This document shows positions 1 through 9,838 of a DNA stretch of 64,000 nt, piece after piece. The notes under the pieces were generated by a model. That model had not been told where the DNA came from, made no database searches, and saw only the letters and a program-made list of their open reading frames with translations. The DNA is from Streptomyces katrae (GTDB lineage Bacteria > Actinomycetota > Actinomycetes > Streptomycetales > Streptomycetaceae), in NCBI RefSeq assembly GCF_000717655.1, contig NZ_JNZY01000006.1:62001-126000 (forward strand), written 5' to 3'. Position numbers and translations under genes: made by a program. Within the stretch, counting starts at the first letter, position 1, and every line of letters begins with the position of its first letter.

Positions 1-51
1 ACCCGCGGCGCCAACCGCCCGTCGCTGCGCGAGGGCGGCTCTGACCGATGA
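1..51 (+). CDS. 3' end of an unidentified upstream gene (partial)
   Basis: Frame 1 is open from the window edge to a TGA at 49-51, and 14 of its 16 sense codons end in G or C, as in real genes here. Only 16 residues are visible, so no function can be given. A second open frame (to a TGA at 101-103) has weaker codon bias. This call rests on codon bias alone and could be wrong. Confidence 0.3.
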   Translation, partial: TRGANRPSLREGGSDR

Positions 52-142
52 GCGGGCGACGTCCCTGCGGGACAAGGAACAAGGAGAAGAGGGAAATGGA
101 TGACGGCCTTCATTGAGCGGACCGAAGCAGCAGAATGACGGC

Positions 143-1552
143 ATGGTAGCGATCATCAAGTGTCGGGACTACGAGCTCGACGACCTCAGGTGGCTCGAGG
201 AGCTGCATCAGGCTCGGCGCCTTGAGTGGGAGTGGACGGTTACCCGCCCGCTGGAGTTCTGGCCCAAGGGGCGGCATCTTTTGCTGATCGCTTCCGCAGA
301 CAGGTACGGACAGTTCTGTATCACCCACGTGGGCAAGTCGAGGCGGGGCAAGCGGGCAGCGGACAAGGAACAGCAGCTCCGCATCACCCAAGTGCGGCCG
401 CTTCGCCGCCCACTTGCACTGACCGAGCTCTTGGACGCAGTTCCCGGCAACTTGCAGCGACACTTGGTGGAGGAGGGACAGCAGACCAAGGGAACCGGTG
501 AGGCGCTGCGCGCAATGCTGCTTCGGCTGCGACCCGAGCTGCGAGAGGTCGTCGACCTGATCGAAGGTTCCACAGAGCCCTGGAATTTCGGTTCCTCGGC
601 AGCAGGACAGGCCATTTCTCTGCAGCGTGACGCGACGATCGGCGCCACCCGCATGGCAGGCTTCAAAGCACAGACCCTGGCCGAGTGGGACCCACCGGCC
701 GAGGAACTGTACGACGACTCGGTGCCGTTGCAGTTCCTCGACCTGGTGCCCGCGGTTCGTGGGTCGGGCAGGCCCTTAGATGCCCCTGACGAGTCTGCCT
801 CGCTCGCCTTCGAGGAAGAGCCACTGCATACGCATCCGGCTCTGGAAGACCACCTGGTGGCCCACGATGCCGAAGGCATGCTCGGCTGGCTGACCGAACG
901 CACCAGCCACGTCGCATGGCGCAAATTTCATGAGCATGGCCGCACCCTCCTGGTGGCCAATGCGAACAGGACCCCGGTGGAGAGCCTCCTCGGTTGCGAC
1001 ATCATCTTCTACAACGTCGCCCGCCAGAGCATGGTGCTGATCCAGTACAAGAAGCTTGACGCGGAACGAGGAGGCTTCTACTACCCGAACAGCGACCGAA
1101 ACCTCCAGAAGGAGCTGAACCGCATGGCGAGCCTGGATCGCTATGCGGAGCTGAACCGCGGCGTCGGTAACGAGCAGCGGCTTGACCCCAGCCCCAGTTG
1201 GATCAAGCTGTGCCACCCACGTTCCTTGCTGCCCCACACCTCGGAAATGATCCACGGCATGTACTTCTCCAGGCGCCAGTTCGAATCCCTGAGGCGCGAC
1301 GCACGTCTGAAGGACGGCAGGGGTGGCGCCGTCCGCTTCGGCTACAAGAATGTGCCGGGATACCTGGACAACACGCTGTTCACCCGGCTTGTCGAGACGG
1401 GGCAGATCGGAACGACAGGAACGAGCACTGACCTGGTCCGTCAGCAGGTCATTCGGAGTTTCCGGGGCGAGCGCAGCCACGTGCTCGCTGCCCTGCATGG
1501 CGACGAACCGCCCCAGGCCCAGCGCAACGCTCAACGTCGTGAGGAGCGCTGA
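143..1552 (+). CDS. Hypothetical protein with nuclease-like C-terminal region
   Basis: A protein of about 469 residues, not matched to a named family. Residues about 280-303 read ESLLGCDIIFYN, then LIQYKK: an Asp on a beta strand followed by Q-x-K, the spacing of PD-(D/E)xK nucleases with Gln in place of Glu (D286, Q301, K303). This suggests a restriction-like nuclease but does not prove one. The gene is convergent with brxHI and closes the BREX island. The start is uncertain: ATG at 143 and TTG at 113 both lack a good ribosome binding site, while a good one (AAGGAG near 81-86) faces two mini-frames at ATG 96 and ATG 100. The second of these ends at 138, five bases before ATG 143, so reinitiation is possible. 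An in-frame TTA codon at 776-778 predicts dependence on the bldA tRNA. GC is lower than in the chromosomal part of the window. Confidence 0.75.
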   Translation: MVAIIKCRDYELDDLRWLEELHQARRLEWEWTVTRPLEFWPKGRHLLLIASADRYGQFCITHVGKSRRGKRAADKEQQLRITQVRPLRRPLALTELLDAVPGNLQRHLVEEGQQTKGTGEALRAMLLRLRPELREVVDLIEGSTEPWNFGSSAAGQAISLQRDATIGATRMAGFKAQTLAEWDPPAEELYDDSVPLQFLDLVPAVRGSGRPLDAPDESASLAFEEEPLHTHPALEDHLVAHDAEGMLGWLTERTSHVAWRKFHEHGRTLLVANANRTPVESLLGCDIIFYNVARQSMVLIQYKKLDAERGGFYYPNSDRNLQKELNRMASLDRYAELNRGVGNEQRLDPSPSWIKLCHPRSLLPHTSEMIHGMYFSRRQFESLRRDARLKDGRGGAVRFGYKNVPGYLDNTLFTRLVETGQIGTTGTSTDLVRQQVIRSFRGERSHVLAALHGDEPPQAQRNAQRREER

Positions 1553-1598
1553 GGCCCCACCTGTCCATGCCGGGCGGCGCGCTCTGGCGGGTTGGGGG

Positions 1599-3761
1599 TC
1601 ACATAGTGAAGAACCGTACCGGTTCTGCCAGGGCGGCACGTGCTCCGTCGAAGTCGGCCAGCCTGGCGGCGACGGTCGCTGTCGCGAGCCGGGGCGGCAG
1701 AGCGGCGGAAAACTTCAATCCGTGAACAGCTCGCTGGTCAACGTCCGGAATCACCAGCGTCGAACCGGGTCCGGCGGCCTTTCGGGCGGTGCGCCACATG
1801 TCCGGCGTCAGATCCTCTCGCAGTCGGACGTAGCAGTCGGTCGGCCTTTGTACCGGGTCGGTGATCGACGGTAGCGTCGCCCCCAGTGTGGCATTGGCGC
1901 GATAGCCGGCCCAGGTCCACCAGCGGACGTCGTCGCCCCGTCGTGCCACGATTGTCCCACCGGGGTGGACGAAGTGAGGTGCCTCCTCCTCGCGCCACTC
2001 CCGCAAGCACGCATCCGCTCTCCCGGTGCGGGAGACCAGTGGATCGGCGCCAAGCAATACCTCGCGCATGGCGCGGGTGAGTGAGTAGGACAAGCCGGTG
2101 AGCATGCCGCTCGACCACTTGGCGATGCCTCCCCCGTCGACGGGCTCCACGAAGGCCCGCTTGCGGCCCCAGTCGATAAAGGTCACCTGCCAGCTGCGAC
2201 CGGCGAGCAGCAGGCGGCGGGGCTCAGGTCGCTCCTCGGTCAGCACGGTGGGATCCATCTGTCCGATCTCTGTGCGCCCGGACAGAACGGTGAACTGCGG
2301 GGGAGCGGTGAACGAGGCGGTCAGCTCGATGAAATGACGCCGCCCGAAACGACGTTCTGCCTCGGGGCCGATGAACATCAGGCCGCCATCGGAGTCCAGG
2401 AACCCCTCGTCCACGAGGTGTCGCAGGATGGGAGCTGCCGAACGGTCGAACGGGGCCAGCCCGTTCCATTGGTCCGGCCACACCTGATCGCCCAGCTTGT
2501 GCTGCTGCAGCGTGGCGGCGAGGAGCTGTTGCGCGACGAGGTGCCGCGGCTCGGGCGGCGCGACGACCGGTTCGACCCAGCCTCGGCCCCAGAGCAGGAG
2601 CAAACCCGCGGCTTGTAGTAGGGCCTCCTTGCGCGTGGCCAGGAACAGACAGTTGCGGGTGGACCCTGCCCTGCGTCCGGTACGGCCGACGCGCTGGAGA
2701 AAGGACGCGACCGTGCCCGGGCAGTCGATCTGGATGACTCGGTCCAGGTCGCCGACGTCGATGCCCAATTCCAAGGTCGACGTGGAGACGATGACGCAGT
2801 CGCGGGCCTCGGCGAACGCCTGTTCCGACCTGGCCCGCTCGTCCGCTGAGAGCGAGGCGTGCGACAGGAACACCGTGACCTCACGCGCCCGCAGCGCCGC
2901 GCCGAGCTCCTCCACCTGGCGCCTGGAATCGCAGAACACCAGACGCTTCTCGCCCTTGTGCAGCGCCGCGATGACCTTGGCGGCGTTGGCGAGGGACCCC
3001 ACGTAGTCGAGTTCGATGTCTCCGGGCGGCGGGTCGTCGGTCTCCGTGGATCCCGGGAGACCGGCAGGCTTCGGCCCCCCCGGGTGGAGTTCGGGCACGA
3101 TGACCTGACCGGGGCGTCGTCCCGCCCCCGAGCCTTGCAGCCAGGAGAGCAGCTGCTGGGGATTTCCGACGGTTGCCGAGAGTCCGATCCGCTGGATCGG
3201 ACGTCCTGCCACCCGCTCGAGACGCTCAAGCACTGCCAGCAGGTGCCAGCCCCGATCGTCGCCGGCGAAGGCGTGTACCTCGTCTACGATGACGGACCTG
3301 ATGCCGCCCAGGAGGTGGGCGTGATCCGTCTTTACACCGATCAGCATTGCTTCGAGCGATTCCGGCGTGGTCAGCAGGACGTCGGGCAGATCGGTCCGGA
3401 TTCGCCGTCGTTGCGATTCCCTGGTGTCCCCGTGCCAGAGGGACGCGGTGCGCCCGAGCCATTGGGCGTACGAGTCCACGCGGGCGACGAGGTTGTTGAG
3501 CAGTGCTTTGAGCGGGCAGAGGTACAGGACTGAAGTCCCCGTCCAGCCTTGGGCCGACATCGCCGAGAGGATCGGCAGACAGGCGGCCTCGGTCTTCCCT
3601 CCGGCCGTCGGGGCGAGGAGGATCACATCCTCGCCGTCCATCACGGGATGGATCGCGGCCCGTTGCAGCGGACGCAGGTCCGGCCAGCCAAGCGTGTTGA
3701 CCACGTGATGGAGGATAACGGGGTCGAGCCGGTCGACGGGGTCCGCGGAGGAGCCCATCAC
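1599..3761 (-). CDS. brxHI: BREX-2 Lhr-like DEAD/DEAH-box helicase BrxHI
   Basis: Superfamily 2 helicase of 720 residues. Motif I is APTAGGKT (residues about 50-57), motif II is DEVH, motif III is SAT in GLSATVGN, and motif VI is QRVGRTGRR. This is the Lhr/COG1201 pattern, with an additional C-terminal region of about 300 residues. Lhr-like helicases are the usual sixth component of type 2 BREX. The GTG start at 3761 overlaps the TGA of brxD by four bases (GTGA), so translation is probably coupled; an ATG follows immediately at 3758. A run of seven G on the coding strand (3075-3081) lies in the linker between the helicase halves, where a slip would truncate the protein. It is the last gene of the minus-strand operon. 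Confidence 0.88.
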   Translation of the reverse strand: MMGSSADPVDRLDPVILHHVVNTLGWPDLRPLQRAAIHPVMDGEDVILLAPTAGGKTEAACLPILSAMSAQGWTGTSVLYLCPLKALLNNLVARVDSYAQWLGRTASLWHGDTRESQRRRIRTDLPDVLLTTPESLEAMLIGVKTDHAHLLGGIRSVIVDEVHAFAGDDRGWHLLAVLERLERVAGRPIQRIGLSATVGNPQQLLSWLQGSGAGRRPGQVIVPELHPGGPKPAGLPGSTETDDPPPGDIELDYVGSLANAAKVIAALHKGEKRLVFCDSRRQVEELGAALRAREVTVFLSHASLSADERARSEQAFAEARDCVIVSTSTLELGIDVGDLDRVIQIDCPGTVASFLQRVGRTGRRAGSTRNCLFLATRKEALLQAAGLLLLWGRGWVEPVVAPPEPRHLVAQQLLAATLQQHKLGDQVWPDQWNGLAPFDRSAAPILRHLVDEGFLDSDGGLMFIGPEAERRFGRRHFIELTASFTAPPQFTVLSGRTEIGQMDPTVLTEERPEPRRLLLAGRSWQVTFIDWGRKRAFVEPVDGGGIAKWSSGMLTGLSYSLTRAMREVLLGADPLVSRTGRADACLREWREEEAPHFVHPGGTIVARRGDDVRWWTWAGYRANATLGATLPSITDPVQRPTDCYVRLREDLTPDMWRTARKAAGPGSTLVIPDVDQRAVHGLKFSAALPPRLATATVAARLADFDGARAALAEPVRFFTM

Positions 3762-5134
3762 AGGTCCAGATCGATGTCTGCGGCTGTCGGGGTGCCGGCC
3801 AGATTCCGTTCCACGTCCGTGAGTTCCTCGTTCGTCACTGTCAGCCGATAGTGCCGGCGAGGGTCGAAGTCCTCGAACTGGTCGATCCGGTCCAGGACAT
3901 CGCCAACAAGCTTCTTGAGGAAGAGTCGCGGTGCAACTCCGGTTCTCCCGCTGAGTGCCCCGCCCACGGCTCTGGCCAGGTCGGAGATGTACGCGTCGTC
4001 GGCCAGAGCCTTGATCCGGTCGGGGGCGGTGGCGCCGGCCGCGTACAGGCTGCGGATGTTCACCCCGAGGTCCGTCAGTGACTCCTGGGTGAAGCCGCTC
4101 AGCCGTACCTGGACGGCCCGGGGGTTGTCGAAGCGAGGGTCCGTCGTAAAGTCGGTGGCCAGTCGCTGGGCCAGCGGCGCGAGCCGCTGCACGCCCTGCT
4201 GGCCATCGTAGAAGGCGGGCGTTCCCGTGATGACCAGGTACAGGCCGGGAAACCGTCCCGAGTGGATCTCGTCGATGAGTTGGCGCAGCGCATTGAGTGC
4301 CTTGTCCCGGGCGTCGGACCGTACCCGCTGGAGGGTTTCCACCTCGTCCAACACGACGAACAGCCCCCGGTGCCCGGAGTCCCGTAGGACGGTCAGCAGG
4401 CCCTGTAGGAAGCCCAGGGCCCCGAAGTGGTCAAGATCCCCGCGGACGCCGGCGGACCGACGGGCAGCGGAGGCCACGTGGGGCTGCCCCCCGAGCCAGG
4501 CGAGGACGGCCGCTGCCGTCGCTTCGTCGCCCTCGGCGAGCGCAGTCCGGTATCCGCGCAGCGCCGTGGCGAACGAGGGGGCATGCCGGGACACCTCGCT
4601 GAGCCGGGCAGCGAGCAGCAGTTCCACCTCACCGCTCAGCTCGTCCTCGCTCGCCCCGGCGGCCAGGGCGTCCTCTTCCAGCGCGTAGAACCAGGCGTCC
4701 ACCACCGGCCGGAGTGCACTGGGCGGAAAGCTCGTTGTGGTGAGCCGCTCGGTGAGACGCCGGTATACGGTCTCCAGCTTGTGCAGCGGGGTTTCCGTCT
4801 CCGAGATCTGGATCTCCGCCACGGCGAAGTTGCGCTGCTTGGCGCGCTCACCGAGCCAGCGGGTGAAGAAGGTCTTGCCGGACCCGTACTCGCCCCGGAC
4901 GGCCTTGAACACCGAGGCACCGGAGGCGACCGCGTCGAGTTCCGCGTCGAGCGCGGACTCGAAGCGGTCCAGCCCGGTGGCGAGCAGGTCCAGACCGCTC
5001 TCGGGGACGGCGCCGCGACGCAGTGCGTCGATGGCGGTGCGCCGCCGGGCGGCGGAGACGGCGGAGGTGCGGGGAACGGTCACGGTCCCCATTGTTCCAT
5101 TCGCGGTCGCACGCCCTTCGTGCCCGGGAATCAC
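3758..5134 (-). CDS. brxD: BREX system ATP-binding protein BrxD
   Basis: P-loop ATPase of 458 residues. Walker A is GEYGSGKT at about 81-88, in the context VFKAVRGEYGSGKTFF typical of BrxD, and Walker B is VVLDEVE. The N-terminal pattern of an Arg-rich helix followed by ALRRGAVP and GLDLLATGLDRFE is also seen in this family. The gene lies between the AIPR gene and brxHI, overlapping both by four bases. The GTG at 5134 overlaps the AIPR stop codon; an ATG at 5092 is an alternative that removes 14 residues that do not look conserved. In BREX-2, BrxD is thought to act as an ATPase in the complex; its exact role is not known. Confidence 0.88.
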   Translation of the reverse strand: MIPGHEGRATANGTMGTVTVPRTSAVSAARRRTAIDALRRGAVPESGLDLLATGLDRFESALDAELDAVASGASVFKAVRGEYGSGKTFFTRWLGERAKQRNFAVAEIQISETETPLHKLETVYRRLTERLTTTSFPPSALRPVVDAWFYALEEDALAAGASEDELSGEVELLLAARLSEVSRHAPSFATALRGYRTALAEGDEATAAAVLAWLGGQPHVASAARRSAGVRGDLDHFGALGFLQGLLTVLRDSGHRGLFVVLDEVETLQRVRSDARDKALNALRQLIDEIHSGRFPGLYLVITGTPAFYDGQQGVQRLAPLAQRLATDFTTDPRFDNPRAVQVRLSGFTQESLTDLGVNIRSLYAAGATAPDRIKALADDAYISDLARAVGGALSGRTGVAPRLFLKKLVGDVLDRIDQFEDFDPRRHYRLTVTNEELTDVERNLAGTPTAADIDLDL

Positions 5135-6879
5135 CGCTGGCGCAGGGCTCCGTAGCCGAGGTTGGACGTCAGATACGTGACGAAGTCACCGCTCTTCGCG
5201 GTCTTGTCCGGCCCCCACTTCTTCTCCTTCTGGAAGGTCTCGAACTGCTCCTTGAGCGCCTGCCACAGGGCTTCGAGGCGGGCAGGGCTCGGGAAGACGC
5301 CCTCACGGGCGGCGTTGCCGAGCGAGTCCGGCCTGCTGAACACCTTGCCCAGCAGGTCGATGGCGCCGAGCATCGCCAGGTGGAAGTGGAGGTTGGTGTA
5401 TTCCGAGCGCGAGATCGGCTCGGACCTCGACTGGAGGAAGTCGTCGACGTGACGCTGGGCCCGGGCGAGCCACAGGTAGACCGGGAGTTCGGTCTTGTCG
5501 GAAAAGACCCGTCCGTAGTCGGAGTCGGACTTCAGCAGGCTGGAGGGGCGGGCACGGGCGTAGTCGGGCCGCCCCAGTGCCATGGCCATCACCGACTGTG
5601 CCAGGAGCGGGATGCTGACGATGCGGTCGGCAGGCTTCCCCTGGTTCCGGTAGAAGTTCTTGCGGCGGTCGTAGAACCAGTCGTGTTCGAGGAAGTACGA
5701 CTCGATCTGCCGCTGGATGTCGTCGGTGGCCCGGAGCGAGGCGACCGGCACGGTGGTCTGCCGGTTGGTGGCACGGATCACCGCGTCGCGGGCGGCCTGG
5801 TCCGCGGTGACGAGGATGCGTACCTGGACGAGGCGGTCGAACACGGGGTCGGAGGGATCGGCGACGTATCTCTCGCGCAGCGTCTCGTGAAGGGTGTACG
5901 AGGTCTGGAGGCCGTTCACGATCTGCACGTCGGAGAGGCTGAGCCGCTTGCCGACCGAGGTCGCCTGCGAACAGACGATGGTGATGCCGTTGTTGAGCCA
6001 CCAAAACTCGGGGGCCTCTGGATTCTGGAGGGACGCCGTGATCTCACGGTTGACCTCCACGTCGCCCTGGTAGTCACGGACGTTCCAGTCGAAGATGTGG
6101 GACTTGATCATCCCGGTCTCGTCGCTCAGGAACTCTATGTACTCGCCCAGGGCGACCAGCGCGACGTGGCTGGTGCCGTGGGTGATGCTTTCCCGGTAGG
6201 GGAGCTCCAGGGTGTACGAGGGCAGGGTGCTGGCGCGCTTCCACAGCTCAGCGGGTCCCAGGAACTCGACCTCGCCGGTGGAGATGGCGAAGGCGTTGGT
6301 GAACTGGGCCTCCAGGATCTTGGCCTTCGCCAGCACCTTCGGATGTACCTGGTCCGCTTCACCGCGGGTCACGTACGAGAACTTGATCAGGACGGTCGGG
6401 TGGCGGGTGAGCAGCCGTGACAGCGCCCTCCTGAACAGGGCGAAGCGGGCGAGCAGGTCGTCGTCGTACAGCACGCTGACGGCGGACTCGTCGACCTCCA
6501 TGTCCAGAAGGTTCGAGCAGGTGGACGCCACCTTGTCGAGGGCCACCTCGGAGAAGGCGGGGCTGGTCTTGGCCTGGACGAGCCAGAGCGTGAGCTGCGT
6601 CTTTGCGTCGATGCTCGCGACCGAGGAATGCAGCTGGAAGATCTCGCTGTCCTCGTGCAGGAGCCGGCCACCGAGGAAGACGTACGCGCCGTCGATGCCG
6701 CCGTCGTCGGCGCCACCGATCACACCGGCCTCGATCTCCTCCTCCGAGAGCCCGAACCCGTGCAGGGCGTGCGCGCACGCGAACCGTTCGAAGGTGGCAT
6801 CGAAGGAGAGCGGAACGGAGCGGGCGCTGCGCTGTTCCTCGACCATCTGGTTGATCAGTACGCGATCGTTGGCGCTCAT
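5131..6879 (-). CDS. AIPR-family (abortive infection phage resistance) protein inside the BREX operon
   Basis: 582 residues. The central and C-terminal part matches the AIPR family: a NREITASL segment, then FWWLNNGITI, then VNGLQTSYTLHE, then RATNRQTTV. The N-terminal part contains DGGIDGAY (D63) followed about 40 residues later by LWLVQAKTS (Q102-x-K104), the layout of an Mrr-like PD-(D/E)xK nuclease with Gln replacing Glu. The gene begins 40 bases after the pglZ stop and overlaps brxD by four bases, so it is co-expressed with core BREX genes and not merely adjacent. AIPR is not one of the six canonical BREX-2 components. It may act as an effector or back-up abortive-infection module (inference). 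AGGAG lies only two bases before the ATG. Confidence 0.8.
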   Translation of the reverse strand: MSANDRVLINQMVEEQRSARSVPLSFDATFERFACAHALHGFGLSEEEIEAGVIGGADDGGIDGAYVFLGGRLLHEDSEIFQLHSSVASIDAKTQLTLWLVQAKTSPAFSEVALDKVASTCSNLLDMEVDESAVSVLYDDDLLARFALFRRALSRLLTRHPTVLIKFSYVTRGEADQVHPKVLAKAKILEAQFTNAFAISTGEVEFLGPAELWKRASTLPSYTLELPYRESITHGTSHVALVALGEYIEFLSDETGMIKSHIFDWNVRDYQGDVEVNREITASLQNPEAPEFWWLNNGITIVCSQATSVGKRLSLSDVQIVNGLQTSYTLHETLRERYVADPSDPVFDRLVQVRILVTADQAARDAVIRATNRQTTVPVASLRATDDIQRQIESYFLEHDWFYDRRKNFYRNQGKPADRIVSIPLLAQSVMAMALGRPDYARARPSSLLKSDSDYGRVFSDKTELPVYLWLARAQRHVDDFLQSRSEPISRSEYTNLHFHLAMLGAIDLLGKVFSRPDSLGNAAREGVFPSPARLEALWQALKEQFETFQKEKKWGPDKTAKSGDFVTYLTSNLGYGALRQR

Positions 6880-6919
6880 GGCTCCTGGCTCATTCCGTGC
6901 GGTACATGGCGAAAGGAAT

Positions 6920-9838
6920 TCAGCCTAGATCGAATTGGATGCGGAGCAAGGGGATATCCAGCCGAACGGTCCGGCCGTCGGGCAGCGTCTCCAGGACCTG
7001 GACCCCGTCGTAGTTGAGGAGCTGACGCAGCGTCGCGGCGAAGCCGTCCGCGCGGGTCGCCGGGTAGCCGACTCGCTGGGCGAGCGCTGTGACCGGCAGG
7101 GTCCCACCCGATTCGAGCAGGACCCGGACGGCGCGGTCTACCTTGTCCATCGGGGGCTTGCGGGCGAGCAGCCCGATCTGGCCCTGGAACGCCTCGGCTG
7201 CGAAGAGGGCTGCCACGAGGGCGTCGTCCGGGTCCACCACGGCCGGGGTCAGCAGGGCCGTCGCGTCCTCGCCCGCCGGTACGACCGCGACGTCGAACAG
7301 GGCGTCGTGGGTGTCGGCCAGACGTGCCTGAGAGGGTGTGGCCCTGTGCTGCTTCGGCCGCTTCGGTGGAGTAGCCGCCGCGGGCGCGGTTGCGAGGGCA
7401 GGGCGCGAGGACTGCTCGTCGAGGAGCCACCATGGCGGCCGTTGCTCACCCAGTTCCCGCCATGCCGGGAGCGGATCCGCTCCGAACGGCAGGAAGGCGA
7501 GCACCGGGATGGTGAACTCGGCGAGGGACGCTCCGCCGTGATAGCCGGCCTTGCGGGCCGTGTACCGGGAATCGGCGTCCCACAGAGCGACGATGGAGGC
7601 GCCCGGCTCCGGCGCGACTACCCGAGGCCCGCGGAGCAGGACCTCGGCCGGTCCCGCGGGCCCGTCCGAGGTGGCCCGGTGGCGGGCGGACAACGGGGTC
7701 GCCGTCTCGGCCTTCGCGCCGTGCCGGTCGACCACATGCCCGTGGTCGCTGGTGATGAGGACGGCCATGCCCTGTCCGGCGGCGATGCGCAACAGGTCGA
7801 GGAGGGCGGGGATGTGGTCAGCCCGCCAGGCGCCGTCCCCCAGCTTCCGTTCCTTGGCGAGCCGGTCGTCGATGGCGTTCAGGACGACGGCCACATGGGT
7901 GCGACCGTCCATGAGAGCCTCGGTGAGCGCCGGGCCGAAGGTGTTTCCGGCGCTGTCGGCCCGCAGGTCGTCCTTGTGGAACACCGCTGCTGGTGATCCG
8001 CCCCACAGTGGCAACTCGGGAAAGAGCTGCGCCTCGTCCTTCTGCGTGCCCTCCATCAGCCTGCCTGCGAACAATGAGGTACGGGAGACCGAGGTCAGGG
8101 TCGGGAGTGCGGCGGCCATCGCCCGGCGACGGGGTACGCCCTCGCCCATCGGGTCGTATTCCGCCCAAGAGGCGCGTAGCTCCTCCCCCAGTTCGGTGGC
8201 GATGGCTGCGCTCATCCCGTCGAGTACGAGCAGCAGGACGCGTCGCTTTGCCGGACCGCGGACGATCGGCTTGACCACTCGGTCGAGGAAGGTCTCGACG
8301 GTCAGCATCGTGCCAGGATCCGTACCCGCGGCCGTCCACGTCGCCAGGGCACCCGCGAAGTGCTCGTCGATCTCGTGCCGCCGTGCGCGGACGCGGATGA
8401 CGAGCCGGTCGTACGCGGCCTTCAGCGTCGGGTCCGGGTCTCCGCCGGCTTCGATGTGTTCGAGTGCCCGGTCCACCCACCCGGTGCCGGTGAGATGCCG
8501 CTCTATGGCGTGGGCCACCGTGAGCGCTTCGACAGGCGGTTCGCCGGTCAGCCAGCGGACGAGCCGCCGGGCCATACGGGTGCGCTCGATCCGGGCTCCC
8601 GTGTCCGGCCCGGCCGCCCGCTGGTGGGCGGCGAGCGTGCGGATCGCCGAGGAGAGTGCTTCGTCCGGCTCCCCGGACGACAGGGCCTGTCCTACGGAGG
8701 TGAACCGGGCAGCCAGGCCTGCGGGCAGTACGGGGCTTGCCTGCGCGGCTGCCTCCGCACCGAATTGGCGCACCAGCGACGAGGCACGGTCCAGGACCGT
8801 GTCAGAGACCCGGCGGGCCTCACGGGCGCCCTCCGAGGCGTCCGCACCACTGGCGGCGGCCGCCACCAGCAGCCCGCACACATACTCCTCCGATGCCCGC
8901 CCGAAGGCGGCGGCCAGGGCGTCGAACTGCTCACCTTCCGCCGGTGAGCGCTCTCCGAACCACCGCTCCGCACGACCTCGTGCGGTGTACACGGATGCGT
9001 CCGGTTCGGCATGGCACCACAGGGCCGCGCAGACCAGGCCGAAGGCCACGGCCTCTGCTCCGTGGTCGGCCTCGACCAGCGCGAGCAGGGCCCGTCCCGC
9101 GAGCCCGGCCTGTTCTTCCTCGCCGAGGAACTCGGCGAGCCCGGAGCGCTCCGGGCCGCGCAGTTCCAGCAGCCGTTCGGGGCCGCCGGGGATCAGGGAC
9201 CAGCCGAGCAGGCTGGGCGGGTCCAGCCGCTCGGCGGCTGCCGACCGCTCCTGGCCCTCCGCGTCGTCGTCTTCCGCGTACGGGGGCAGCCGCAGCCGCC
9301 GCCGCGCCAGTGCGGCCAACGCCGTCTGGCGGGACAGCACCACACCGGGCACCCTGGGCCAGCCACCCTTCGGCGGAGCGGCGTCCAGCAGCGCCTCGGC
9401 GGCCCAGTTGGAGTCCTTGAGCCGGGGGTCGACCTGCCGTGTGCCGAACGCGTCCCGGACGAGCTCCCAGCTGTCCAGGGTGTCGATGCGCTGCTTGTGG
9501 GCGCGGGCCAGGATGGCCGGGTCGAGTTCGTTCTGCTCGCGGTCGGTGAGGACGACGAGAACGGACGGGCCCTGCGTCCGGCCCTTCGGCGTCAGATGGG
9601 CGAGGAGCAGCTCGTGAACTGCGAGAGGGGAGGGCGCCGCCACGATGCGGGCCGATTCCCCGTCTCCCCAGACCGGTTCGGACGGCCCGTCCCACAGGGG
9701 TGCCGATCGCAGCAGCACAGCACGCCGCCTTCCGACGCCCCTCAGGGCGTCGGCCAGGGAACCCTGGGCGGACAGGTACTGCGTGATCGTCGAAAGGTTC
9801 AGCCGGACCGCGATCCCGCTCGAGGTCGCCGTACTCAT
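6920..9838 (-). CDS. pglZ: BREX-2 phosphatase-like protein PglZ
   Basis: 972 residues with an alkaline-phosphatase-superfamily PglZ core. The strand [11 protein letters not shown] (about residue 533) carries the first metal-binding Asp, and [12 protein letters not shown] (about 695) carries the Asp-His pair. PglZ defines all BREX systems and is essential in those tested; some homologues have nuclease or phosphodiesterase activity. The ATG at 9838 overlaps the TGA of pglY (ATGA), so the pair is translationally coupled, as in other Pgl systems. No disruption is visible. The C-terminal 200 residues hold a Pro/Ala-rich linker followed by a winged-helix-like tail. Confidence 0.92.
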   Translation of the reverse strand: MSTATSSGIAVRLNLSTITQYLSAQGSLADALRGVGRRRAVLLRSAPLWDGPSEPVWGDGESARIVAAPSPLAVHELLLAHLTPKGRTQGPSVLVVLTDREQNELDPAILARAHKQRIDTLDSWELVRDAFGTRQVDPRLKDSNWAAEALLDAAPPKGGWPRVPGVVLSRQTALAALARRRLRLPPYAEDDDAEGQERSAAAERLDPPSLLGWSLIPGGPERLLELRGPERSGLAEFLGEEEQAGLAGRALLALVEADHGAEAVAFGLVCAALWCHAEPDASVYTARGRAERWFGERSPAEGEQFDALAAAFGRASEEYVCGLLVAAAASGADASEGAREARRVSDTVLDRASSLVRQFGAEAAAQASPVLPAGLAARFTSVGQALSSGEPDEALSSAIRTLAAHQRAAGPDTGARIERTRMARRLVRWLTGEPPVEALTVAHAIERHLTGTGWVDRALEHIEAGGDPDPTLKAAYDRLVIRVRARRHEIDEHFAGALATWTAAGTDPGTMLTVETFLDRVVKPIVRGPAKRRVLLLVLDGMSAAIATELGEELRASWAEYDPMGEGVPRRRAMAAALPTLTSVSRTSLFAGRLMEGTQKDEAQLFPELPLWGGSPAAVFHKDDLRADSAGNTFGPALTEALMDGRTHVAVVLNAIDDRLAKERKLGDGAWRADHIPALLDLLRIAAGQGMAVLITSDHGHVVDRHGAKAETATPLSARHRATSDGPAGPAEVLLRGPRVVAPEPGASIVALWDADSRYTARKAGYHGGASLAEFTIPVLAFLPFGADPLPAWRELGEQRPPWWLLDEQSSRPALATAPAAATPPKRPKQHRATPSQARLADTHDALFDVAVVPAGEDATALLTPAVVDPDDALVAALFAAEAFQGQIGLLARKPPMDKVDRAVRVLLESGGTLPVTALAQRVGYPATRADGFAATLRQLLNYDGVQVLETLPDGRTVRLDIPLLRIQFDLG

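Noticed and set aside
6935..9617. Long plus-strand frames opposite pglZ and pglY (up to about 1,100 codons)
   Set aside because: They mirror the GC-rich codon positions of the minus-strand genes, are low-complexity in Arg, Ser and Gly, and match no fold.
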